64,000 nucleotides of DNA from Rhynchosporium graminicola. Taxonomy: Eukaryota; Ascomycota; Leotiomycetes; Helotiales; Ploettnerulaceae. Each line of letters begins with the position of its first letter. The first letter of the stretch is position 1. The stretch is taken from the NCBI GenBank assembly GCA_900074885.1, contig FJUW01000019.1:434001-498000 (forward strand), in the 5' to 3' direction. The translations under genes were made by a program, and so were the position numbers. Below the pieces are notes generated by a model, which worked only from the letters and a program-made list of their open reading frames with translations, was not told where the DNA came from and did not search any database. Shown here piece by piece: positions 12,294 through 25,476 of this stretch.

Positions 12294-14018
12294 TCATGAA
12301 CCTTGGAGAATCTCGCGCTTCTTGCAGATTATAGCTAAGAGGTGGACTTCGGTGCGTGGGCGGCCGGAGGGGGTGGTTGTTTGGAGGTACTGGTATTGTG
12401 TTAGTTGCGGATAGGATGAAGGAGGAACTTGAATGGGTGTTTGATGGGAGGAGGGGGTGGAGGGAGGGAAGAGAAGGAGAAGGAGAGTGAGGGGGGCGTT
12501 TTGCGTGGTGAGGAACGAGGAGATGAAATGATAGGCGTAGAAAGGGGAAGAGTGAGTGAAGAGACGTGAAGAAGGGTGGAGGGTACGAAGGTATTGAAGA
12601 TAGGCTAGGAAAGAAGCGAGGACGAGCTACTTACAGCGCGATACATCTCCTCAAACATCCTCAGATCCTCTCCAACCTGGTCAAAATCACTGGCCGTAGC
12701 TTCAGCTTCAGCTGCCACTTCTTCATCTTCTTCAACACCTCTACCGACAGGCGTAACGCCGTTGACTCGGTCTTCGAAATTGGAGGAGAATCTGCCTTTC
12801 TTCTTTCCGTTGTGAATCTCACTCGCACCCGATACCACGGCAGAGCTGACACCGTTCGTAGGAGGACCGCTGCCAACGTTGAAATTGACATATCCTTGAT
12901 CACCAGCAGAACCAGATCCAGAACCAGATCCAGGAACAGAAGTGTAAACAGAAGAAGGATAGACACCACCTCGTCCGTAGACAATCTTTAACATCTCGAG
13001 ATCTTTAATGCTCTGCTGAATCAGGTCTGAAAGTGGCGTGAGTTCAAAGTCCCTCTTTACCGTACTTCCTGCTGTCTCGGTACTCGCCTTCACATCGGTA
13101 CCAGCCTTCGCATCTGTGCTGGACTCGGCCTTGGGGTTGCGTTCGGCTGCTGGTAGAGTCGGGGAAGAAGCACGTGTTGAAGTTGCGGAGGATACTGCTG
13201 GCATAGACTCGAAATACGATGACTTTGAACATGAAGCGCTAGCAGGGAATGGTGGCATTGAGTTTGAAGTCGAAGGTGATCGGTACTGGTAGGTTTGGTA
13301 ATTTTGAGAAGAGCTGAGACCGGAAGGCAGGGTTGCGTAAGGGTATAGACTGTCACTAGAGCGACTGCCGTCAAGATCCTGGAAAGAGCTTGCGTTGGAG
13401 CCTCCAAGAAAATCGTCGTTGGAGCCGAGTAGATCTCTGGTTGATTCTGAGCCTGGTTCGTTTGTATTGCTAGACTTGAACTTCAAAGGTGTGTTGTTGT
13501 AAGGGGAGCCTTTTGTTTTCCTAGAGTGAAAAGTTGTTGTCAGCAAATCTCTCTGGGACGTTGCGTTTCGGTGACTGCTACACCTCCTTTTCAATCGTCC
13601 TAGAGGAGTAGAGATGAGCGGGAACACGTCGATAAGAACGACAAGAAAGGAACACATACTTCATTCCTCTCGAAGTGCTGCCCTCTCCATTGCCGCCACC
13701 ACCACTACCTTCTCCGCGTCTATGTCCATTTTCAACAGCACTTGAAGGTGAAAAGTTCGCACTCGAAGTTCCCCAAAAACTACCCAACTTGCCAGAACCG
13801 GAACTCAGTCTATTCAGCTTGACAGATACCTCTTCAGATGCGTTCATAATACGGCGGAGTGGGGAGTTGAATGTGCGTTCTGCATCCTTGACTTTATCAG
13901 TAATGGTTATGATTTCAAGATTGAGGCAGAGATGTAGTGAGAGATAAGATGTAAAAGGGGAGGGCTGACCTGGTACCACAGGCACTGTGGAGCGTTGACA
14001 AGGTGGATAGTTCTCCAT
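12294..14018 (-). CDS. Hypothetical Ser/Gly-rich fungal protein with short conserved-looking ends
   Basis: I do not recognise this protein. My model has four exons: 13970-14018, 13660-13891, 12635-13520 and 12294-12389, 420 residues in all. The middle is low complexity (Ser, Thr, Gly, Pro), including a GSGSGSGS tract and a glycine run. Ordered-looking parts are near the N-terminus (around FNSPLRRIMNASEEVSVKLNRL), in the middle (LTPLSDLIQQSIKDLEMLKIVYG) and at the C-terminus (EDLRMFEEMYRAYLQ, then EVHLLAIICKKREILQ), which are likely helices. The last intron is long (245 nt, purine-rich on the plus strand), with an AACTAACAC branch site and CCAG acceptor, and it restores a sensible C-terminal helix. 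Without that splice the protein would end in a serine run. The first intron (78 nt) is a multiple of three and stop-free. A cytoplasmic, largely disordered regulatory protein is the most I can say. Confidence 0.7.
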
Positions 14019-15075
14019 CTTTGCTCTCGGTTTTCGAATCCAGACTTCAGATCTCAGTATTCGAGATGAGAAGATCTCCTTATCAATCCAGAATATCCTA
14101 AGATATTCTCGAAGAGTATGTCTTACTCACGCGCGTAAAGATACAGTCTAAAGTTGTTGTAGGCGTCGTGTGAAAGAAAAGATAACGATACCTTCGCAAG
14201 ACGCCCTTGTATTTACTGTGGAGACGCGAATGTTTGCCTCGAGCCTGCAAGCGAGAAGTACGAAAGATGGGGAACTTCTCTCCACTATTGAGTTCTGGGA
14301 GTTTTCACCTTCGAGGCTGGTAACGAGGATCTGTTTCCTGTTCACCTTGCTCAAGTTACCAGATAAGTGAGTGACTTTGATGTATTCCTCTACAAGATAC
14401 TCCTGAAATGTGAATAGCAGTCGTGGAGGTATTACAGGGCACTACTAAAGTGATGAATTAAAGTCTTATGCATTACCTTAGATACCTCAAGTACTTGATG
14501 ACTTTAGTAAGTGGCATATTCCAGGTCATGACTTTGCTTCCCCCGACATGAATTTCCTCGGTCTCGATAGATCTACGTCATGATCGTAAGATGTTATAAA
14601 ACCTTTTGCGTGTTTTCTAGATGGCTATATATGGCTCTGTTGTTAGTCTAGATTGTGATATCGGTTTCGGCAAGAGCGATCCTGATTAGAAGCAAGTAGG
14701 CACTGCATTAGGATCGAAGAAAAACTTTTGTATTAAATTTTGATGTGTGCCTCTGATCTACAGACTCAAGTATCCCTCCTACTTGAGAGGTGTAGATACA
14801 GAAGTGACTGCAGCATGCTGTTGGTTCCTAGTGAAGTTCCTAGATGACTTCTGTCAAGTGACAGTATCCATATTCAGATCCCGTCACCAGCAGCAGAAAA
14901 CACAACCCGAGTATCGATTTATGTGCGCATGTCCGTATCTGCACGCACTTCCAGTATCCGTTATTGACTCTCAAATCCAGAGTCGAGTAGAAACCCCCCC
15001 AATGCTCATATCCACTTCAACTCTCAAAAAACCAAAGCATCCAACTCCCAACCCCCAAATCAGCAGCCCCATATC
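14019..15075. other. Intergenic region, no gene seen
   Basis: About 1.06 kb between two minus-strand genes, holding the promoter of the 12294-14018 gene and the 3' end of the next. Short plus-strand frames at 14747-15406 are mostly antisense to the neighbouring coding sequence. Confidence 0.5.
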
Positions 15076-18000
15076 CTACATGACACCACAAAACCCACCA
15101 CCACCTTGTCCTCTGCCAGCACGATGTCCAACTTTACCATACAAATCTCTCTTCCTTCCCTTCTCCCCCTCTCCCTCATCATCACCAACTTTAGCACACT
15201 CACTCTTAACCTCGCCTCTCGCACTTCCACCCGTAAACTCATCCCCATCACCCTGCGGCCAAAGAACCTCACTCAAGCCACCCACTTCTCTAGCTCTCTC
15301 GACCACAGCGTTCAACTCCTCTGCCTTCTCCATCCAGATACCTTTCTCCTTGTCACCGAATACATCTTTGCGGTTTAGGATCTCGACATCTTTCTTGAGG
15401 AGCTGAAATTCGCTGAGTAGTTGACGGAGGATGTCTTCAGTAGTAATGCCTGTCTGACGCTCTTTCTCCTGGCGAGAGTCCATCTTTTTGATGATTTGCT
15501 GGAGAGAGGTCTTGAGAAGCGCGTTGTCGCTGTGGAGATCGGTGATGGCGGTCGAGATGGTGGATAGCTTGCTGTCTACACTTGCGATTTGGGTTTGTGC
15601 GTCTTTGAGGGCAGTGGTGAGATGGTTTGCTATGAGGAGGAGACCGTCGGTTTGAGAGTTGGTGTTGATGGCTTCGGTACTGGTGTTTATTGATGTAGTA
15701 GTACCATAGAGGGCGATGGTAATCTGCTCAAGCGTATGCGATAGACTCTGCATAGTGTTCTGTATGGCGTGAAGATCGATTCCCTGAGCCTGCTGTGCAG
15801 AGAACTCCTCAGAAGTCATCGGCGGCGTAGGAGGAACCGTATTCTTTGACATATTGTCTTCGTCCTGATCTATATCGGTGTCTTGAGTGTTGTCTTGCTT
15901 TGGAGCTGTAAAGCTGTTGTTGTTGATGGAACTTGTAGATGTTATTTCTCTATCGGCAAGGACTTTGAGGATACTTGATCCCGACGTAGTAAGTGCTGCA
16001 AGTTTTCGTTGTTCTGAATCTAATGTTCGTATTGTTAGTTCCCAAGCATTGTTCTTCGCAGTGTGGATAACAGGGGTGTTGACGTACAAACGGCATTCAC
16101 CTTTCTGCGGTTCACCTCTGCAGGAATAGACTCCGACGAAACAGACTTTGCCAGGACTGCTGATGGCTCAATGTATTCCATACTCTCGTGGTTTTCGTCA
16201 AAGTTCTCTCGCTCCCCGACTTTCTTGTCCTGCGTGGCCGTGGCAACCTTGCACTTAGCCTCTGGGACAGCAGTGCTCTTGGCCGCAGGTAGTTCGCACT
16301 TCAAATCAGTTCCAGCATTACCGTTACTCCGAACAACCTTCTGCAAACTGATAACAGCTTCCTTCAAAGCATCTTCCACGCCGATAATTGTCTTCTCTGC
16401 GTTGATGGGTGCTTCGGACTTGGCCTCCGAGACAGCAACGGCATCACTCTTCGTCACCTTTTGAAGATTGGCCACAGCTTCCTTCACAGCGTCCTTCATC
16501 TCCTTCTCCTTTGCCATCTTCTTGTTCTTACTCGCACCCACAGTCACGGCCCTACCACCATTCAATCCCAGAGACTCCTTCCAAGCTCCAGTAGCAATAC
16601 TCACTGGATTGAGTTCCGTCAAGCTCACTCTGGGAAAGGTATCCCAACCCTCCTTACCAGTCGGGAATTCCTTCAAGGCCTCCACCTCCACCTTACCTAG
16701 ATCCTCACCAGCCATTCTCCATCTCAGCACAAACCAAACAGCCAATCTCATCATAAGCTTAACACGCTCCACATCGGGGATACTCTTATCGACAATACAC
16801 GTCAAAGCTTTCCAACACATCAGTCTAAGTCCATTCGTGACCTTACTCTCGGCTTTTCTTTTGGATGATTCGATTTGGGACTTGGACTTGGATTTTGATG
16901 GGTCCGTTACTGGCATAGCTTCGAGAGCCAAGCGTACTTCATTCCATAAAGCGTAGCTGCAATTCACGAACTCCATCTCGGCGTCTCTGCGTGAACGGGT
17001 GCCCGAGGTGGTAGAGGAGATATTTTCGATGATTCGGTCTATGTTCTGGATGACTTGCGGGATGTCGTCGCCAAAATCAGCAATGGTCATGCTTTTGTCG
17101 GAATCGGCTCCTCCTCCTTGTGACTTCTTTTGACAAGCCATTGAGAGACTGGTCGGTGTAGCTGCCACTGTAGCTGCTTTTTGCATGTCCCCTGGAGCCT
17201 GCTGAACGGAATGCAGATGCGCGATAGGCTGGACCTCGACCTGCGGAACCGTAGCCTCGACTTTAGGAATCGTCCTATTCACCTCCTCCATCCCAAAAAC
17301 ATCCTTCCACTCAGCAACGCCACCCTGCCTCATCACAAAGGCGTGATAGTCTCTATCCCCAGCCGGTACCTCCTTCAGCACTAGCGCGTCGATAGCTTGT
17401 AGATCTCCACCTGTATTAAGCCACTGCTCTCTAAACCACAAGGTAAGAGTTCTCAAAAGCCAGATCTTCTGACCAGTCCTCGAATGGAGATCAGTGACTG
17501 CAGCGTAGTAAGCAGCTTTGCACATCCTCTTAACGGCCATGTAGCGGCTGTGTTCGTCGATAATTTTCCATAGTGCGAAAGCGCACTTGTTGAAACATTG
17601 TATGGCGAGCTTCTCGTCATCCTGTCGTGTATCAGGATCGACATCGGTGAAGATTTCGTGGACGCCATCGATAACTTGATTTAGGATTTGCAAGACCTGG
17701 GGGATAGTGATGCCATATCCAGCCATCTTGGCTCTGAACTCTTCGTCTGTGAGAAGAGCATCATCGTAATTGGTCTCTGCTGCTGCCTCAATTGTCTCAT
17801 CGACGACAGGTTCTCTCGAAGGGAATATGATATGTGTCGTCCCAACTTTGTGGTTCAGCGCGTACTTCAAATCTCCCTCACATGAGAAAATTTCCTCCGC
17901 ACTCTTAATAACGACGTCGAAATCTCCGGCTGCCCAGTGGAATTCTTCGATAAACCACATGGTAAGTATACACAATACATCCACTGTATCATTCCAGACA

Positions 18001-20297
18001 TTTGGATCCCGGTTGTCTGATAGGATCGCCTTCATAAAGCCACAGATGGTCTGATCGAGTCTCCGCAGTCCGTATCTGCCCTGGTAGTGTCGAGCACATA
18101 GACCTTCGTGGATCAGGCGCCAGAGAGTTTCACACCCATTGAGCCACAAGACCCAGATATGAAACTTGGAAGCGTCGGAATCGTCGTGCATACTGAACAT
18201 GGGGTATAAAATCGTCATGAAATGCTCAACACATGTGGTGATGTCCGTATTATAAGCTTGGGGCCTGCACATAAGCTTGGGGTGACCGGCGATGCGCGAG
18301 ATGATCGATGATGTAAACCAGGTAGCGTCAACGGCGATCTTAGGAAACAGAACGTGAAGGTGATAATGCAGTTCTTCAGGGGTGTGGCTAATCGTCACTG
18401 CCTGCTTCTTGATCTCCTCAGTACGAGCTATAAGAGGTGTCGGGTTTGCGACTGTCTTTGCTGTTGCATTCTCCTTGACCGTATCTGAAGCGAGGATTCG
18501 CTCAGCATTCTTGAATTCCGAAGTAGCGTCCGAATTATTGAGCATCTCATCGAATTGGCTTTCCTTCTCCATTGCCAGTCTCATTACGTCCCCATCCTCG
18601 TTTCCCTTCTCCTCCTCCCCTCCTACAGCAGCGAAGAGCGTACCAGCTTGGATATTGACAGTTCCTCTCCCACCAGAAATCATCGTATTGAGCTTAGCAC
18701 CCGCCACTTTATCAAGCGCAGCTTTGAAAGTACTATTCAAGTCCTTCAGATCCTTCCCCTTCTCGCCGAGAACCTCAACTGGCTTGTCCCAGAAATTGTG
18801 CGCTCTCTCAACAGCAGCATTATCAACATCAATATTCACGTTGCTTTCCTTCTGCAAGAATTCCGTAATCGGCTTCTTTTCGCCCTCGGATTTATCAACC
18901 ATAGTCCAAGCCGGCGTCATCGCATGATTTCGAACAGCCCCATATTCTGAAGCAGAAGAAGCTGGACCATAGTAGGGATTGTAGGACAACTTCCCATATC
19001 TTCTCAAGTCTTTAACGGTGGCTTCATCCTGCTCAGAGGGCGTGGGAACAGCTAAACCTATGCCCATAGCCAAATCAGCATCATTCTCCTCCCCACCAGC
19101 CGCCAGAACCTCCTCTTTGATCCTCTCGTATTGCTTTTGAAATGCGTTGTCGTAGAGCATGAACGTCTGCATCATCTTCTCCTGCCTTTCTTCGAGTGTT
19201 GGACTTCGGACGATGGCTGGTGGGATGAGCTTCTCCTCTTTCTCCTTGCCCTTGGTTGACCCCTTCTTCTTCTTCTTGGGCTTCTTCTTCTTATCCTGAC
19301 GTAAGACCTCATCCTCTGCGGAAGCCATTGGAGGCCTTAGGACTGTTGGTGTATATGAGTCTAGTTGAGTGATCTCCTGATTCTGCCGGACCTTTGCCTC
19401 CGCCTGAAGCTCGACCACTACGGATGGGAGAGCAGGGGCTGGGTTGGTTGGCGTGTTTACAGCTACAGGGAAGGTCTGAGCCAAAGCATCCTGTCTTGTC
19501 TTAGGACTCTTCGGACTCTTAGGATTCAGATCAATCTCCTCGACTGGTATCTCGCGGAACAGAGTTTCAGATTCAGCTCCAGATTGAACTCCCGCGGGTT
19601 TCTTCTTCCTAGTACGTTTCTTGACCGGTGGCTTTGGCGGAAGGGTTGGGCTATGGTACACATTTGGATGCATAGGTTCTGTATCGTCGAAGACATCTTC
19701 GCAAGTAGGGTTCAGACAACCGTGCTTCTTGCTAGTCGATAACGCGGGGTGTGGTATTTCTCTTCCTACAGTGGAAATCTCATCTCTTGAAGTCGCGTGA
19801 CGCTTCTCCTGCTTGGGCTTAATGGTAGGTGTCGTTACCTGGGGTTGAGACATCAATAGTTCAGTCCCCTGGAACACAATCGCGCTTTTCGACACTCCAA
19901 GAGTTGGTTTAGCCTTTGAGAAGCCAATCACTTTCCAAGCACCGCTTTGGATAGCGGCATTAAGAGAAGCGGTAGCGGAAGCAAAAACAGGCGCAGGCCA
20001 GGATTCAGCCTCTCCAGTACCACTTCTACCGGGATATGCTGTGTCACTTGTAGTCAATCCTGGTTGTCTCGTTGACTGTACTCTGCGCGTGCGGAGAGGA
20101 GCAGGCATATCCTCATTCAACGTTGCCAGATTCGGAGCTGGCATATCCTGACTCATCGTCACCATCGGCGATGACATCGATACTGGCTTCTTCACCTTCT
20201 CCTTCGAAGCAGACGCATCAACAGCGAGATCAGGACCACGATTCATCTTGCTTGATGCGCTGAGGATGCGACGGGGTGAGGGTGTTGGTATTGGCAT
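15076..20297 (-). CDS. Large uncharacterised protein with three divergent internal repeats and a C-terminal coiled coil
   Basis: Two long open frames are joined by one intron (16020-16087; donor GTACGT, branch ACTAAC, acceptor TTAG), giving exons 16088-20297 and 15076-16019 and 1717 residues. I recognise no named domain. Residues 1-620 are mostly disordered, with a Lys-rich block at 336-354 (KKKKPKKKKK) that may be a nuclear signal. Residues about 680-1222 hold three copies of a helical module (about 688-805, 862-985, 1077-1220). Each has an ALW or TLW helix followed after 40-75 residues by a WF...W...GGDL-type motif: LTMWFIEEFHWAAGDF, LTLWFREQWLNTGGDL and LAVWFVLRWRMAGEDL. A shorter duplicate lies at 1268-1286 and 1308-1326 (AVKEAVANLQKV and ALKEAVISLQKV). 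The second exon encodes a Thr/Ser-rich segment then a long heptad-like helical region (SVDSKLSTIS ... LLKTSLQQIIKKM). If unspliced, the first frame would stop 53 nt into the intron region. A scaffold function is plausible but unproven. Confidence 0.75.
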
Positions 20298-21321
20298 TGC
20301 GGACCCTCGATGGACAATTGTTGATAATGAGGTTGTGGTTCACCAAAGATGATTTGTTGTGGAGGTATCGGGCTTGATGTGAACGCGATAAGGTGAAGAT
20401 GCGAAGGATGAGATAGGCTGGTACCGAGAGGTAATGCGCAAACGCTTTTCGCGGTGGGTTGTTGTTGTGGTGTTGCTCTGGCGTTGCTGTGGTCGTCCTC
20501 GAAGATGGCTGGCTATCTTAAGCGGCAAAGCTCAGGCTTGAGCCTTCGAAGCTGAAAGAGATCCCGTTTGCCGTCAAGCAACATAGGCAGCGGAAAATAC
20601 CATGTGAGATGCAACATTAATGATTCGATGTTAGCATGGTTACTGTAAACAAAATATGAAGGCAACGAAGTGGGGTGTGCTCGCTTAGTGCAATTGCATT
20701 TCAAGACTTCATCTTTCAAAGCCAGCACAGCACCACTTAATTCGCAGGCAGAAACCCTATACACTTGTGGGAAGACAGGGGTTCAACTTCAAACTTCTAA
20801 TCGGTTTCATAGCCTTATGGGCCTCAAATATTGTAGCTTACAGAATCCGTAATCCAAGACTGTTATTCCACCGCCTTTCCTTCCAACTAAGCTCAACTCG
20901 ATGCTACCCATCTCATCTGAGGCCACACCTATCTACAATTTCTCACACTCTTCGAACCACCCGCATGTGCCTTTCAAGTCCGGTTGCAACAACAATGCAG
21001 ACCCAACAATAGACACAGGTAGAAAGCAAAGGAAACAAAAAGGAAACTCGTTCAATGTAATGTGGTGAAGGGGTTTCGGGAACGAAAGAAATTGTATGCG
21101 AGTGATAAGACAGAGGACAATAGGAAAAACGCTGGACAGCGGACGAATCGCCGGCACAATGGTATCATCAGAGCTCCCTTTCCAAAAAAAAAAAAAAAAA
21201 CTAAAAAAAAACTGTACTCCCATCCCTCTTTCCATCTTCCTTCTTCCACCGCCGCCACAGGGCGTTATGCTCATTTCTCTGCCCTCTTTGCCTAATATTC
21301 AGCAGATAGTTCGGCTCCTCC
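20298..21321. other. Intergenic region, no gene seen
   Basis: This is about 1.0 kb upstream of the large repeat-protein gene and downstream of the MSS4 stop. It contains poly-A runs at about 21184-21210 (plus strand). No coding potential is recognised. Confidence 0.5.
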
Positions 21322-24243
21322 TCACGATGCCCTTGGTAGAGGCGGCAAGTCTTTATCCAAACTATCCCTATTCAACGGCGCCCTAAGAACCCCGTTTCCA
21401 TTGAGGCTGGGGCTATAATCCTTCGCAGGAGTCAAAGGTCGCTCGTCTTTCAAATCCTTCGCTGGCGTGACAGGCCGTGTATATTCATCTAGCCTACTTC
21501 TCCAACTCCGGCCACTTCTCCCACCAGTACTGCTCGCCTCGCCCATTTCCTCCACAACAGGCAGTGTCTGTCCTTGCATTCCACCAAGACGTTCTGCACT
21601 CGGGCTGCGAGCCGTCGTGATCATTCGAGAATCCGGTCTGTGACTTTCGTCCTCGCCGTGTTTCTCTCCTCTGATGGCTTCGTTTTCGTTCCTTTGCACT
21701 GTTGGGTTCGCGTTGCTGGATCTGTGGAGATGTTGCCCGTCAGACCGTCTGCCTGATTCGATCGATGCAGTATTGCGCCTCGAAAACGAGTGAGTTTTTG
21801 GAGCGGGTCGCAAGGCTTCCTCTTGCGCCTCACGCGCTGCTTCTTCGGGGCTTTTTGTGACGCCTTCGATAAACTCGATGAATCGGTTCCCGTAAGGCTC
21901 AGGAGAAATTGGTGAAATGAGTTTCTTATCTTGACTCAAGCCCTCTGTTTTGTGGTCAGTATGACTCGGCCAGTATAACTCAGCCAATAGGTAGTAAAGT
22001 GCAAACTTACTAAAGAAATGCTCTAGCTTCTTTACGGTACCGTAATGCGTGAGGCAATCGATGATCGACAAGAAGAATATCTCTTCCCCAGGGCTATTGT
22101 CCTCGTGCGTAGCTCTGAATCCTCCATCATCGCTGTAAAATGTAAACTCGCGCTTCGCTGTGTTCTCTTCTAAGTGATCTGGCATGCGCGAACTGATTTG
22201 GCCCATTGGTATCGGCTTTTCTTGCTTAATGATTTGCCGCAGTTCTCTTGCTTTTCGAATATTCTCTAGCTTGCTAGGAGTTCTCGTCAAAATGGCCCTG
22301 CTGCCATCCTGAGTTTGCGCCTCATCAGCTGGACTATCTCCGCCAGGTTGGAAAACCTGGAGCGTCTTGTCGCGCAAGTTGTCCTGATTTCCCCTTTGAA
22401 GATCATGAATGCCCACAAGCATACTGTAATCCATAATATTCAGTTTTTGTAGCAGGCGAACATCTTTTTCCATCTGCTCGAAAAATAGGCGTCGTTTCTC
22501 CGGTCCGAATTCGAGATGTAAATTCCTCCGCAACCAGTTCAGATCTTTGAGTGTCGCCCTAGGATTCTTCTCCAAATCCTCCTCCTTGAAATCACGTCCA
22601 ATGGTAGAACCTTTCAAATCGAAGGTCTTGTGTATATCCCGGTGTGGAGGGAAGAGGTTGTTCATGACAACAAAATGTATCTTGCGTCCGTAAGGCATTT
22701 TGACTCGATGTAATCCGTAGAATTGCGAGAGCAGAGTGTTAGGATTCTCCTCGACGTGTGCATAATACTCTCTCAAGATCTTCCTTAAGAACTTGTGCTC
22801 GGCATGATGGATTGTCTTAATGATATACTTGTAATCTCGTGAGAAGTAAAAGAAACTTCCGCTTTTCCCAGGAGACCCAAGTTCCGAAAGAATGTATTTG
22901 CTCGTCAAAGACATTAGGTAATCTGCCGGATCAAGCTTGAACTTGGCACGTAGATGTCGGAAGACCCAGGGCGCATAATCTTTGAACTTGAAATCGTATT
23001 TAGCAGAAGGTGTCAATTCGTTTCCCGTGCTACATGAAAGTCAGTCTAGTTTTTGGTATTGGCAGAGCTATTCCTACATGTCGAATGAGAACTTGTGTCT
23101 GGCATCGAAATCGATATCTGTAAGCGGGCGATCCAACTTTGCATTAGTCCTCGAGACAGTAAATCGGATTCCAGTAAGCATATTGTATGCTGTAACCCAA
23201 TTCACATGGTTCTGATCAACTTTGGTCCCAACAACCACTCTGTCGTCATCCTCCTCATCTTTCCTCCGCCTTTTGCTAGCGCGTTTTTGTCGTACTGCTT
23301 CTGCCCATAATACCGCATCTTCATCAGGAGCGATCTCTTCGTGCGGCATATTTGAATGTATCGATTGTGTATGTCTCCGATTGAGACTTAATGAACCTCG
23401 TCGTGCACTAGCAGCTACACTTGTAGGGGAGAACCTGCCACTGGAGAATACAGACTCGTCGTCTCGTGAGCTCCGACTTGGTCCTGGCTTGGGGACCTGC
23501 AGTGTGTGTCGATGCTGAAGCTGTGAAGGTCCAGGATGCTGCGGTAGAGAAGTTGTGGAAAGAGAAGGTACGAGTGGAGGAGGGTATGTAGGTGGAGATG
23601 AAAATCGGTGCGGCGAAGGCGCCGCTCGAGTTGGGCATTCGGGAAGTTGAGGTGTCGCAGGTAATATTGATGATGAATACGTGAGCAGACCAGTACTTTG
23701 AGGATTTGTTGATAGGTTCGTCGATATTGGAGAGGTAACGTTGATTCGTTTGGATGCTTCAGAATCACTGTTTACGGAGTGCTTTGTATCGAGGTTGTTT
23801 GAAACATTTCCGTTTGTTGACACGATAGAGCTCCTATCGCCGTACGAAGTCCTTCCAAGTCCGTTCGTTGGTGCAGGGCTCTTCCTCCCATTCTCTGTTA
23901 CTCCGTTCATCCCATTGGTGCCGCCGTTCGCAGACCTAGTGCTACCATTTCGCGATGACCGCTGGTCCCAGGTACTGTTACTCGTCCGTCCGTTTGGGAG
24001 TGAATTAAGCCCTCCATCATGATGCGTATCCCCATTCATCTGTACTCTGCCTCCGTCCATGAATCCCTCTGGACCGACTGAGCTACCATTCGTGGATGTG
24101 TGCGAGTAGGATCGACTGTTTCCATTGACCTTCTCGTGGGATTGCCGGATATGAGTTGGGGCATCGTGGTTGAGGCTATTCGACGACAGCACAGGACCCG
24201 AGTCATCGGCCAGAAACGATGGCATCGCAACTGCGTGTGGCAT
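21322..24243 (-). CDS. mss4: Phosphatidylinositol-4-phosphate 5-kinase (MSS4/Its3 type)
   Basis: This enzyme makes PI(4,5)P2 from PI4P at the plasma membrane and controls actin organisation, endocytosis and cell polarity. Exons are 23078-24243, 22011-23029 and 21322-21944, giving 935 residues. The first 380 or so residues are Asn/Ser/Gly-rich and disordered. The kinase core begins around [19 protein letters not shown] and includes [31 protein letters not shown] (ATP-binding Lys), [35 protein letters not shown] and, at the activation region, [24 protein letters not shown] then [10 protein letters not shown]. The C-terminal 130 residues are disordered. Intron 1 (23030-23077) and intron 2 (21945-22010) restore the family motifs ITGNELTPS and HFFKGLSQD. 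Intron 2 is 66 nt and stop-free. The first in-frame ATG is 24243. A further in-frame ATG at 24441 is separated by two TAG codons (24310-24312, 24292-24294), so an extra 5' exon is possible. Confidence 0.93.
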
Positions 24244-25476
24244 TCGAGAAACAACCTGTGGTGTCACCACCTTATCGACGTCGCCCAAGTCCTAGGTGGG
24301 CAGAGTGGCCTACCGACGTCGAAAGGAGGCCGGATCGGCGAAAGGATCCAGGACGCTTGGCAGGTCGTGTTTCTTTGACTGAGCAGAGTCTCCCTTTGGA
24401 TTCGAGGTTAACAGGGCTACAGCGATTGAGTATATCTGCATGTCTCTAGACGGTGTGAGGGATTAACTTGTTGGTGCGGAGAGGTTGTTTGGGTGTGCAA
24501 GGGAAGTGGATCGGATCGCAAATGAGTTGTGTTTAAAATAGCGTGATTCACATGCACCCACGGGATTGGAAGAGGCTTAGCTGGATGCCAACACAGCGGT
24601 TATGTAACTGTTGGAATATATGCACAGATGGAGGAGCAATGTAGTATAATGCACGTGAAGACGGACAAATATGTTTCTGTAATCGTATTACCTCAACGTC
24701 AATGTCGCTAATACCGGTTGTATCGCTGCGTCGTCCTCTGATTCTGCTTCTTGGTAACTGGGTGCGACACTTTACTATTAGCGCCGGAACCAAAGTGATG
24801 CCGGTCCGAAAACGCTTATATCACATGAGTCTGGAACTTTCTTTCTGACCCTTGAGGTCAATACTATGGGCCAGATAATTGACTCTGTAATAGAGCACTA
24901 CCCACTGAGTTGATATCAAGGAGGTACTTGTCATCTTCTTTCCTCTCTTCGCATTAGTCACGCTCAAGCGTTGGTCTCGAATCCGGGCACATTTGCATTT
25001 CCCGCCCCTGAACTTTCCAGATCAGTCAGCCTGTAAAGCCTCTCTCTCCGTCTATTCCTTATCGATGATTCCGAAGCTTTGTCTAGTCCCGATGGTATGT
25101 CTGTTCGTCTTCTGATCTAGGAGTCTCGAGCCAGGTATGCCGAGTTCTCTAGCGCATTTACCATGTCAGTCTTGCATAGTCTCTACCATGGACTCTCAAA
25201 CTACATTCCTCCGAACAACTGCTATTAGTCACCCAAAATCTGTGGCGAGACACGCAAATCCGAATCAGCGAAGTCCGATATTGAGCATTAAACATATAGA
25301 TAACGCTGTAATGCTCCAGCTCAGTTGAGGTCGATGCCAGACATAGCCATTAACGCCAAATACTCGTAACGCCCCGCGCCATGAAAATGCTAAACATGTG
25401 TCCTCCATGTGTACCTTGAGCTCTCCTCTCTACCTGCACCAAATGCAACGCAATGCAATGCAATACACAGCTATAT
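24244..25476. other. Intergenic region, no gene seen
   Basis: This is about 1.2 kb between the MSS4 start and the ABC transporter stop. It includes the MSS4 promoter and perhaps a short 5' exon around 24400-24441. Nothing else is supported. Confidence 0.5.

Noticed and set aside
15106..15406. Plus-strand frames of 90-219 codons around 14747-15406
   Set aside because: They are antisense to the coiled-coil exon of the large repeat protein and low in complexity.
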